Shown here in pieces: positions 57,855-64,000 of a stretch of 64,000 nucleotides of DNA. The notes under the pieces were generated by a model, which was not told the DNA's origin, did no database searches, and saw nothing but the letters and a program-made list of their open reading frames with translations. This DNA is from Gammaproteobacteria bacterium. GTDB lineage: Bacteria > Pseudomonadota > Gammaproteobacteria > Tenderiales > Tenderiaceae. The stretch lies in assembly GCA_016200485.1 (NCBI GenBank), contig JACQEP010000012.1, forward strand, positions 20,946 to 84,945. The letters run 5' to 3'. Made by a program: the position numbers and the translations under genes. Each line of letters starts with the position of its first letter. Positions within the stretch are counted from its first letter, which is position 1.

Positions 57855-58551
57855 CACAGCGACTGACGCCCCGCACTTCAGCGCCCAGGATCGCGATAGC
57901 CTTTATCGCATCATCGAGGCGCGCCGTGACATGCGGCACTTTGTGTCCGGCACTCACATCGACGACACTGTGTTAGCGCGCATCATGGCCGCAGCGCACA
58001 TGTCGCCGTCTGTTGGATTGATGCAACCGTGGCGCTTTATCCGCATCCTCGATGTGACCCTGCGCCAACGCATCGCCGATCTGGTTGAAGCAGAACGCCA
58101 GGCCACTGCCACAATATTAGGCGAACGCAATGCAGAATTTCTGCGGCTAAAAGTGGAAGGCATCCGCGAATGTTCGGAACTGATGATCGCTGCACTCGCA
58201 CCCGATGATGGCACTGTGTTCGGCCGCCGCACCCTGCCGCAAGAAATGGCGTTAAGCTCCGTTGCCTGCGCCATTCAAAACATGTGGCTGGCCGCACGTG
58301 CTGAAAATCTGGGCATGGGCTGGGTATCGATGTTTGAACCTGCCGCGCTGGCGCAATTGTTGGAAATGCCCTCCGGCAGCAAACCCATAGCCATCCTTTG
58401 TCTCGGTCAGGTCGATCAATTTTATCCCGCACCGATGCTGGAACTCACCGGCTGGCGTCAAGGGCGGCCACTGCATGAACTCGTTTTTGAAAACACCTGG
58501 GGCAATGCACAAGAACACGCACCCCCACTGCACGCCACGTCAACACCATGA
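57838..58551 (+). CDS. bluB: 5,6-dimethylbenzimidazole synthase BluB
   Basis: The 237-residue flavoprotein of the nitroreductase fold has RRDMRHF, SVGLMQPWRFIRI, RRTLPQEMALSSV and AIQNMWLAARAENLGMGWVSMF, which identify BluB. It cleaves reduced FMN with O2 to make the lower ligand of B12. Its need for oxygen contrasts with the oxygen-independent corrin genes around it. Start is the ATG at 57838 (17-nt overlap with the ferredoxin). Its end overlaps cbiB by 4 nt. Confidence 0.95.
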   Translation: MPKSADTATDAPHFSAQDRDSLYRIIEARRDMRHFVSGTHIDDTVLARIMAAAHMSPSVGLMQPWRFIRILDVTLRQRIADLVEAERQATATILGERNAEFLRLKVEGIRECSELMIAALAPDDGTVFGRRTLPQEMALSSVACAIQNMWLAARAENLGMGWVSMFEPAALAQLLEMPSGSKPIAILCLGQVDQFYPAPMLELTGWRQGRPLHELVFENTWGNAQEHAPPLHATSTP

Positions 58552-59459
58552 TCATTGCACTTAGCGTTTTAGCTGCACTGGTACTTGATGCCCTGCTCGG
58601 TGAACCGCGCCATTATCATCCACTGATTGGCTTTGGTCGTCTTGCGCGCATCGTTGAAGCCAAGTGTCATGGCCAAAGCAATTCATCACCATCGCAACAG
58701 CGTCTGCGCGGGGCGTTCGGCATCACCCTCTTAATCGCGCCTTTCGTGCTACTGGCCGCAGGCTTGGCAATACTTAGTCCGATAGTGGGTGTTGTGATTC
58801 TTTATCTCGCCATCGGCTGGAAAAGCCTTGGAGATCACGCCCTGCGTGTGCGTGATGCCTTGCGTGAAAACGATCTGACTGCCGCACGCCGCAATGTCGG
58901 CATGATGGTCAGCCGTGACACCGCCAGCATGGAAGTAACGGATGTGTCCAAAGCCACTGTTGAATCGGTGCTGGAAAACGGCAATGACGCCATCTTCGGC
59001 GCCATTTTCTGGTTCATCATTGCAGGCGCGCCTGGTGTTGTTTTGTTTCGACTTGCCAACACACTCGACGCCATGTGGGGCTACCGCAACGAACGCTTTC
59101 TGCATTTCGGTTGGGCCGCTGCACGACTCGATGATGTTTTAAACTTTATCCCGGCACGACTCACCGCACTCACCTACACGCTGTTCGGAAAAACCAGACA
59201 TGCGCTTAATTGCTGGAAAATACAGGCACCGCAGTGGGATAGCCCCAATGCTGGCCCAGTAATGGCCAGCGGTGCAGGCGCACTCGGCATCATGCTCGGC
59301 GGCCCCGCTCGTTATGAAGGAGAAATGCACGATCGCCCAATACTCGGCGGTGGCGAATTGCCTTCCACTCACGACATCGATCGTGCCTTGAAACTCATCA
59401 ACCACGGTCTGCTGCTATGGTTGGTTATCCTTTTTATCGGAGCATTCATTCATGCTTGA
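58548..59459 (+). CDS. cbiB: Adenosylcobinamide-phosphate synthase CbiB
   Basis: The 303-residue membrane protein attaches aminopropanol (phosphate) to adenosylcobyric acid. It has about five hydrophobic segments, and the signature DALLGEPRHYHPLIGFG near the N-terminus, SRDTASME, and ASGAGALGIMLGGPARYEG near the end. It overlaps bluB by 4 nt and cobC by 8 nt. Confidence 0.95.
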   Translation: MIIALSVLAALVLDALLGEPRHYHPLIGFGRLARIVEAKCHGQSNSSPSQQRLRGAFGITLLIAPFVLLAAGLAILSPIVGVVILYLAIGWKSLGDHALRVRDALRENDLTAARRNVGMMVSRDTASMEVTDVSKATVESVLENGNDAIFGAIFWFIIAGAPGVVLFRLANTLDAMWGYRNERFLHFGWAAARLDDVLNFIPARLTALTYTLFGKTRHALNCWKIQAPQWDSPNAGPVMASGAGALGIMLGGPARYEGEMHDRPILGGGELPSTHDIDRALKLINHGLLLWLVILFIGAFIHA

Positions 59460-60444
59460 ACATGGCGGTCGCCTGCATCAAGCTGCAGCGCGCTACAACA
59501 TTCCATTGAATGACTGGATTGATCTTTCCACCGGCATTAATCCTCACGGTTGGCCCGTACCCAATATTCCCGCCGCCATCTGGAATCGTTTGCCCGAAGA
59601 TGAAGACAATCTCGTCTCTGCTGCTTGCGACTATTATGGCGCCTCTGCATTACTGCCTGTCGCCGGATCACAGGCCGCGATTCAAACACTGCCACAATTG
59701 CGCGCACCGTCACGCGTCGCGGTGATCAGCCCCGGTTACAACGAACACGCGCATGGCTGGCAACGCGCCGGTCACGATGTCGCACCCGTGAGTGCAGAAA
59801 ATTTAAACGCTGCTTGCGCTGAAATGGATGTCGTCGTCGTCATTCATCCTAATAATCCAACAGGTGCGCGATTTTCAACGCAGCAATTACTCGACTGGCA
59901 TCAGCAACTTTCTGCCCGTGGCGGCTGGCTGGTGATCGATGAAGCCTTCATGGACACCACGCCGGAATACAGCATCACCAAACACACACCGCTGCCCGGA
60001 TTAATCGTATTGCGTTCGCTGGGAAAATTTTTTGGTTTGGCCGGGGCCCGTGTTGGTTTCGTGTTAGCCGAAACGCAGTTGCTGGATCAAATGAAACAGC
60101 TGCTCGGCCCGTGGAGCATCAGCGCCCCCGCCCGCCATGTTGCCGCGCACGCATTAATGGATAGAACATGGCAAACCGCCATGCGCGCACAATTAAATGC
60201 CGAAGGTCAGCGCCTCACTTCACTGCTAGCGAAACACGGACTCAACACCCACGGCTGCGCCCTGTTCCAATGGCTGCCAACACCGAACGCCGTGCAACTC
60301 CACGAACACCTCGCCCGCCAGGGTATTCTCACGCGTTTGTTTCAACAACCACCAAGTGTGCGCTTTGGTTTGCCTGCTACGGAGTCGGGTTGGGAACGAT
60401 TGGATATTGCTCTTGCCGCATATAAACGTAGGGGCGATTCATGA
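59452..60444 (+). CDS. cobC: L-threonine-O-3-phosphate decarboxylase (class I/II PLP)
   Basis: The 330-residue PLP enzyme makes aminopropanol phosphate for CbiB. It has DLSTGINPHGWP, IHPNNPTGARFS, VIDEAFMD and the PLP lysine Lys192 in RSLGKFFGLAGARVG. Salmonella calls this enzyme CobD; the Pseudomonas name CobC is used here. The last five codons (RRGDS) and the stop lie in the 28-bp palindrome at 60428-60455, so the natural C-terminus has probably been replaced. It is the last gene of the cobalamin operon. Confidence 0.93.
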   Translation: MLEHGGRLHQAAARYNIPLNDWIDLSTGINPHGWPVPNIPAAIWNRLPEDEDNLVSAACDYYGASALLPVAGSQAAIQTLPQLRAPSRVAVISPGYNEHAHGWQRAGHDVAPVSAENLNAACAEMDVVVVIHPNNPTGARFSTQQLLDWHQQLSARGGWLVIDEAFMDTTPEYSITKHTPLPGLIVLRSLGKFFGLAGARVGFVLAETQLLDQMKQLLGPWSISAPARHVAAHALMDRTWQTAMRAQLNAEGQRLTSLLAKHGLNTHGCALFQWLPTPNAVQLHEHLARQGILTRLFQQPPSVRFGLPATESGWERLDIALAAYKRRGDS

Positions 60445-60455
60445 ATCGCCCCTGC
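60428..60455. repeat. 28-bp palindrome, copy 4, overlapping the end of cobC
   Basis: Same element as 37418-37445 with one terminal base changed. The cobC stop TGA (60442-60444) is in its centre. Confidence 0.85.
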
Positions 60456-60485
60456 GAAATTTACAACGAAGAATAATTTGTTATC

Positions 60486-60632
60486 TGGCAGCTTGTTGAA
60501 AAAGTAATCTGAGTCCCTTCTCCCTAAGGGAGAAGGTTAGGATGAGGGGATATAATTAAGCGCTTATAATGCTTTAATCCCCTCACCCCTGCCCTCTCCC
60601 TGAGGGAGAGGGTATCTTTCAACACGCTGCAA
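60486..60632. repeat. Dispersed MITE-like repeat, copy 4
   Basis: GGCAGCTTGTTGAAAAA at the left and TCTTTCAACACGCTGC at the right are the inverted ends. Inside are the CCCTTCTCCC..GGGAGAAGG hairpin and GAGGGGA / TCCCCTC blocks and CCCTCTCCC..GGGAGAGGG, in inverse order to copy 2. It fills the gap between convergent cobC and the yebC-family gene. Confidence 0.8.
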
Positions 60633-60640
60633 GCCTTCCG

Positions 60641-61342
60641 TTAATCCGCCAACCCCACATACACATTCTGCACATCATCATCCGCATCGATGGCTTCCAG
60701 AAACGCCTCCACCTCGGCACGTTCTGCATCACCCACCTTTACCGGATTCTTGGGGCGGTAGCCGATTTTGGCCGACTGCACCGCAAAACCATAGCTCGGC
60801 AACGCGCGTGAGACGGCATCCAGTTCGGCGGGATCGGTGTAAAACAGCGTTGTGCCGTCATCACCCGGCTCCAGATCACTGGCGCCGGCTTCGATCGCAG
60901 CCATATCGGGATCAGCACCTGCGGCTTCCGGCGTCGCCTCAATCATTCCCAGATGATCAAAATCCCAGGACACCGACCCGGCAGCACCCAATTGCCCCTT
61001 ACGGAACAACCCCCGCATACTGGAGATGGTACGGTTGGCATTATCCGTCAGACACTCAACAATCACCGGCACGCGGTGCGGCGCAAAGCCTTCATACGTC
61101 ACCTTCTCGAAGCTCACCCCTGAGTCCAGCAGGCCAGCCCCCTTCTTGATCGCCCGCTCGACGGTATCCTTGGGCATGGAAGCTTTCTTCGCCTGATCCA
61201 CCGCCAACCGCAAACGAGGGTTCATGTCCGGATCGGCACCATTGCGCGCCGCGACCATGATTTCCCGCGCCAATTTGGTGAAGATACGGCCCTTGGCGTT
61301 GGCCGCTGCCTCTTTGCCTTTTGCTTTCCACTGAGCACCCAT
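60641..61342 (-). CDS. YebC/PmpR-family protein, YeeN subgroup
   Basis: The 233-residue protein begins [19 protein letters not shown], the start that distinguishes the YeeN branch, then [20 protein letters not shown] and [19 protein letters not shown]. The family has three domains. YebC proteins were described as transcription regulators and more recently linked to translation of proline stretches; the role of this branch is not known to me. It faces cobC tail to tail. Confidence 0.93.
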   Translation of the reverse strand: MGAQWKAKGKEAAANAKGRIFTKLAREIMVAARNGADPDMNPRLRLAVDQAKKASMPKDTVERAIKKGAGLLDSGVSFEKVTYEGFAPHRVPVIVECLTDNANRTISSMRGLFRKGQLGAAGSVSWDFDHLGMIEATPEAAGADPDMAAIEAGASDLEPGDDGTTLFYTDPAELDAVSRALPSYGFAVQSAKIGYRPKNPVKVGDAERAEVEAFLEAIDADDDVQNVYVGLAD

Positions 61343-61423
61343 GCTTACGTCCTCGCGATTCTTATGCCTATCTAGCTCGCTATTTTAATGGAAAATGGGG
61401 TGGCTGGGTAAAACATACGATTC

Positions 61424-61447
61424 GTAGGGTGCGCCGTGCGCACGCGG
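61424..61447. repeat. REP sequence flanking RAYT, left copy
   Basis: GTAGGGTGCGCCGTGCGCAC and a few more bases lie directly after the RAYT stop. The right copy at 62014-62036 is its inverted counterpart. Related copies are at 44504-44566 and 63770-63791. Confidence 0.8.
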
Positions 61448-61990
61448 TCATTCGCCAAATCCACCCTTGGCCACAATGGCATCGCCACCGCCCCAATCAA
61501 GCGCACACATTCCCAATCGAACATATCGATGGAAAGTTGAATGCGGCCAATCGCAAACCCGTTCCACCAGCCCGTGTTTGACCGGATTATAATGCGCATA
61601 ATCGACATGCCGGGCAAAATCGATATCATCTCGAATTTGATGTTCCCAATATCGCCGTTGCCAGAAACCAATCTCGCGTCGTTTCCGTTGTGAGTTATTT
61701 TGTTCATGAGTAACGAGATGGCGTGACGCTTGGGACACCTGGCGTTTAATCAAGCTCCAACGAATCGTATAATCGGCATCCCCCGGAGGTAAAGTCCAAA
61801 GAGTGTGTAGATGGTCCGGCAAAATCACCAGCGCATCAATACAGAATGGATATTGTTCACGAACGCTCCGGAACGTGCTCCGTAGCGCATCAATCACCTC
61901 GGGATGCGTCAAAATACGTTGTCGGCGGTAAGTGTTTACCGTAAAGAAATAAGTTGTGCCGGGAATGTGTGAGCGACGGTAGTGTGACAT
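61448..61990 (-). CDS. REP-associated tyrosine transposase (RAYT)
   Basis: The 180-residue Y1 HUH transposase has the HUH motif in ILPDHLHTLWTLP and the catalytic tyrosine in HVDYAHYNPVKHGLVE. FWQRRYWEHQIRDD is also typical. RAYTs are single-copy domesticated relatives of IS200/IS605 transposases that mobilise REP hairpins. Here the gene lies between an inverted pair of REPs with the GTAGGGTGCGC motif. A second, broken copy lies at 63795-63882. The start is the ATG at 61990. Confidence 0.95.
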   Translation of the reverse strand: MSHYRRSHIPGTTYFFTVNTYRRQRILTHPEVIDALRSTFRSVREQYPFCIDALVILPDHLHTLWTLPPGDADYTIRWSLIKRQVSQASRHLVTHEQNNSQRKRREIGFWQRRYWEHQIRDDIDFARHVDYAHYNPVKHGLVERVCDWPHSTFHRYVRLGMCALDWGGGDAIVAKGGFGE

Positions 61991-62013
61991 GGTGTAATCA
62001 TAGCTATTTGTTA

Positions 62014-62036
62014 CGCGTGCGCACAGCGCACCCTAC
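62014..62036. repeat. REP sequence flanking RAYT, right copy
   Basis: CGCGTGCGCACAGCGCACCCTAC is the reverse complement of the left REP apart from one difference in the hairpin loop area. It ends 4 nt before the stop of the lipoprotein gene. Confidence 0.8.
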
Positions 62037-62040
62037 TGGT

Positions 62041-63054
62041 CTATTTGACCGTCGGCTGCGTGGCAATGCCGATAATCGTTCCCCGTTTATCTTGCGTGAG
62101 GATTTGTTGCACCTTGTTCAGCAGCCGCTCTTTAGCCCCCTCGGCGCTGAGGGATGTGACTTCGAATGCCCAGTCTTGCATGCCGTAACGTATCTGCTTG
62201 TCTTTGTGTTGCAGCGTCAGTTCCAGGTGACCTTTAGCCTGGGTGTAACCATTAGTCAGTTCTTTTTCTTCGATGTCCAACTTGCCGCTGAGAATGTAAT
62301 CCGCTTCAAGCGGGCTGGCAGGTTGCATGCCACCGTTTTTCAGCCCTTGTTCAAGCATCGGGGTCAAGGCAGTGGGATTTGACAGCGTGATGTCCATCAC
62401 TGGGATGACGCGCAACTCTTTCAGCAACGCTTCCATTTGCAACGACCAGCGGCGCGTGTCCCAAGGAGATTCGCGGCCTTCTTTGAGCGGGTCCACCTGT
62501 TTAAGTGATTTCTGATAAGCGGCACGGAGTTGCTGGCGTTGAATCACGCTGTGCAACAGGCCAATTTTTTCCAGCGGCTCATCGGTTGCGTCAAGTTTAG
62601 CGACGCTGATTTTTGTGGCGGCGTCCAAACTGTTTAATCGACCGCGCAGAAATGTTTCAGCCTCCTGCCGGGGCAAAACCGCCAGCGCATGATAGCGGCC
62701 CTGGTTGTGCCAAAGCGCGGCGATTTTGATCTTTTGCTGCAACTGCTCTACCGGTTCAGCTTCCGGCTCGGGGCGCAGCAATGTGATGATCCGTTCACAG
62801 GCCAGCGTCGCTGCCGCTTGTGGGCTATCGGCCTGGGCGGTGCGGGTGTAGTAATCACGGGGGGGATAATCCTGGCTGTCGTGCATCAACCATTCTGGTC
62901 GAGCGCCGATGGTGATCACAGGCAGTGTCAGTGCCATGTCGTGGCTAGCGATCGATGTGGCATTGACGGATATCGATGCCGTCTGATCAGTGGTGGCGCA
63001 AGCACCCAGTGCGGTTAACAGGGACAGTAGAATGATGCGGTGTTTGCTGTCCAT
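62041..63054 (-). CDS. Hypothetical lipoprotein (LPP20-like)
   Basis: The 337-residue protein has a lipoprotein signal peptide ending LTALGAC, with the lipid-carrying Cys at 19. A middle section (WHNQGRYHALAVLPRQEAETF) resembles LPP20-type domains, in which a GRYHALAVL-like strand is common. The C-terminal half (DITLSNPTAL, ADYILSGKLDIEEKE) resembles CsgG/LPP20-associated beta domains. It is predicted to be tethered to the outer membrane. The function is unknown, and no partner gene is nearby. Confidence 0.75.
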   Translation of the reverse strand: MDSKHRIILLSLLTALGACATTDQTASISVNATSIASHDMALTLPVITIGARPEWLMHDSQDYPPRDYYTRTAQADSPQAAATLACERIITLLRPEPEAEPVEQLQQKIKIAALWHNQGRYHALAVLPRQEAETFLRGRLNSLDAATKISVAKLDATDEPLEKIGLLHSVIQRQQLRAAYQKSLKQVDPLKEGRESPWDTRRWSLQMEALLKELRVIPVMDITLSNPTALTPMLEQGLKNGGMQPASPLEADYILSGKLDIEEKELTNGYTQAKGHLELTLQHKDKQIRYGMQDWAFEVTSLSAEGAKERLLNKVQQILTQDKRGTIIGIATQPTVK

Positions 63055-63168
63055 GTTTTTCTACCATCTTTCCTTTGAAAAATAACAGGTATTGCGTATG
63101 GTATAACGCCTTAGCATCTGATTCAATTTCTGCACATAGATTACAAGGCTTATCCATGCTTGAGGGAT

Positions 63169-63240
63169 TGTAGGATGTGGTGAACGAAGTGAACCGCATC
63201 AATCGCGAACAATGCGGTTCGTTCCTCACCGCATCCTACA
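63169..63240. repeat. 72-nt inverted repeat
   Basis: TGTAGGATG...GAACCGCAT and ATGCGGTTCG...CATCCTACA make a near-continuous hairpin, typical of a dispersed REP-like element. It lies in the lipoprotein-OB-fold intergenic space (63055-63266), which has no gene. Confidence 0.7.
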
Positions 63241-63266
63241 TGGGCTACCTAACATCGAGCACGCAG

Positions 63267-63635
63267 TTATTGGGTTTTGGTGATGTGACTTTTCTCCAGC
63301 AACAGCGGATAGCTGTAGCCCGAGCCAAAATCACGGTTAACCACCACTTCGCCGCTGGCGCTGACCTTGTCACCCACCTCCGCCGTGCCATCACTGGTGA
63401 CGGTCAGATCGTTGGTTCCCTCCTTGCCAGTGCCGTCGGTGATGTGGAGGAAGTTGCGCCCCATGATGCCATTGTTCACCTTAACCACTTTGCCCCTCAC
63501 CTCCACCTGTTTCCCGGCGAGTTTATCTTTCTGAGCATACACCTGCTCAACGGTCAGGGTCTCAGCGGCCAGCAGCGATGCTGACCCAAAGGTCAATAAA
63601 ATAGAGGCGGAAACGGCAAGGATATTACGACGCAT
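63267..63635 (-). CDS. Periplasmic OB-fold protein (NrfJ-like)
   Basis: The 122-residue protein has a signal peptide (about 1-24, ending LLAA) and a small OB-fold domain with LAGKQVEVRGKVVKVNNGIMG, NFLHITDGTG and DKVSASGEVVVNRDFG. This pattern is seen in periplasmic proteins annotated NrfJ or nucleic-acid-binding OB-fold. There is no nrf cluster in the window, so the role is unknown. Confidence 0.82.
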   Translation of the reverse strand: MRRNILAVSASILLTFGSASLLAAETLTVEQVYAQKDKLAGKQVEVRGKVVKVNNGIMGRNFLHITDGTGKEGTNDLTVTSDGTAEVGDKVSASGEVVVNRDFGSGYSYPLLLEKSHITKTQ

Positions 63636-63769
63636 GATGTGACTCTCCAGTAGTGAAAGCGCTTTGTAACATGTTTGCAGGAGGTGTGCAAAGGGGGCAG
63701 GAAACTTGATCTATATTGAGGGTGGATGCATTAAATCCAAGCTACCGAGCTCGGAACAATATAAATCAG

Positions 63770-63791
63770 GTAGGGTACGCCATGCGCACGC
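63770..63791. repeat. REP sequence joined to a RAYT remnant
   Basis: GTAGGGTACGCCATGCGCAC followed by GC has the same pattern as the REPs around the intact RAYT gene. It directly abuts the remnant. Confidence 0.7.
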
Positions 63792-63794
63792 AGT

Positions 63795-63882
63795 CATTCT
63801 GTGCCACCAAACCGTGTTTAACCGGGTTGTAATGCACATAATCCACATGCCGGGCAAAATGGTAATCCCCCCGAAAAATAGC
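63795..63882 (-). pseudogene. RAYT transposase remnant
   Basis: On the minus strand the sequence encodes FRGDYHFARHVDYVHYNPVK and then HGLVAQNDC, which contains the catalytic Tyr region of a RAYT transposase. About 35 codons after HGLV are missing, so the frame runs straight into the REP. On the other side it is cut at the left end of the IS3-type element. It is not functional. Confidence 0.7.
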
Positions 63883-63931
63883 GGTGCTCAGAAGTAGAAT
63901 TTTCTCGTAGACTTAGCGAAGGAGATTCTGC

Positions 63932-64000
63932 ATGAAAAAATCAAGATATACAGACAGCCAAATCATGGCCATTCTCAAGCAGGCCGAAGCAGGTGCACCC
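63932..64000 (+). mobile_element. IS3-family transposase OrfA, first 23 codons, cut by the window edge
   Basis: ATG at 63932 with AAGGAG at good spacing opens MKKSRYTDSQIMAILKQAEA, the start of IS3-family OrfA proteins (IS407-like group), a helix-turn-helix. The element probably begins around 63882-63893, where the RAYT remnant ends (GCTCAGAAGTAGAATTTTCTC). The rest is outside the window. Confidence 0.85.

Overview
The window looks like a chromosomal segment of a free-living, flagellated, aerobic or facultative gammaproteobacterium. This rests on gene content and style: a Gram-negative chemotaxis operon, a minimal PutA, the ilvI-ilvH-ilvC-pssA-leuA order, a ybbA/ybbP/tesA locus, CbtAB and BluB in a large cobalamin operon, a REP/RAYT system, and lipoprotein and Sec signals. 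A betaproteobacterium is not excluded. Nothing here fixes the genus.

Layout. Positions 1-6666 hold a leftward chemotaxis operon (receptor, CheY, STAS protein, CheA, receptor, CheW, then the start of another MCP-like protein running off the left edge). cheA has an in-frame TAA at codon 8. After a gene-poor stretch with tRNA-Ser(GGA) and two tRNA-linked repeats comes putA (7.9-11.0 kb). Positions 11.7-18.2 kb carry a rightward set for C3/polyol metabolism: hydroxyacid dehydrogenase, glycerol-kinase-like kinase, glycerophosphodiesterase, short GlpD-like oxidase and an aldolase-dehydrogenase fusion. Positions 18.3-27.1 kb are rich in signalling genes (PAS kinase, Rcp1-like regulator, GGDEF protein with a ruined EAL domain, large PAS-GGDEF-EAL protein) with ettA embedded. 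A leftward branched-chain amino-acid block follows (ilvI, ilvH, ilvC, pssA, leuA, then a uracil-DNA glycosylase and rimI). leuA has a leucine-rich leader peptide and ilvI has a probable attenuator. Positions 34.6-46.5 kb hold a dienelactone-hydrolase-like protein lacking its nucleophile, a methyltransferase, a response regulator, a hybrid kinase, an ABC exporter with tesA, a 2-oxoglutarate oxygenase and a vapBC module.

The most striking region is 46.6-60.4 kb: a cobalamin riboswitch followed by sixteen mostly overlapping genes. These cover cobalt uptake (cbtB, cbtA), cobalt insertion (cbiX), corrin-ring synthesis by the early-cobalt route, the DMB-forming enzyme BluB and the aminopropanol arm. 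The CobJ protein carries a C-terminal extension of about 180 residues that resembles HutX/ChuX haem-utilisation proteins, and a thioredoxin-like 2Fe-2S ferredoxin gene overlaps its end. CbiG is split into two genes. Precorrin-6A reductase and the late nucleotide-loop genes are not in the window.

The right end has a YeeN-type YebC protein, a RAYT transposase between inverted REP sequences, a lipoprotein, an OB-fold periplasmic protein, a RAYT remnant and the first codons of an IS3-type transposase. Several families of short palindromic repeats are scattered between genes. Two copies of one perfect 28-bp palindrome supply the stop codons of the genes they abut.
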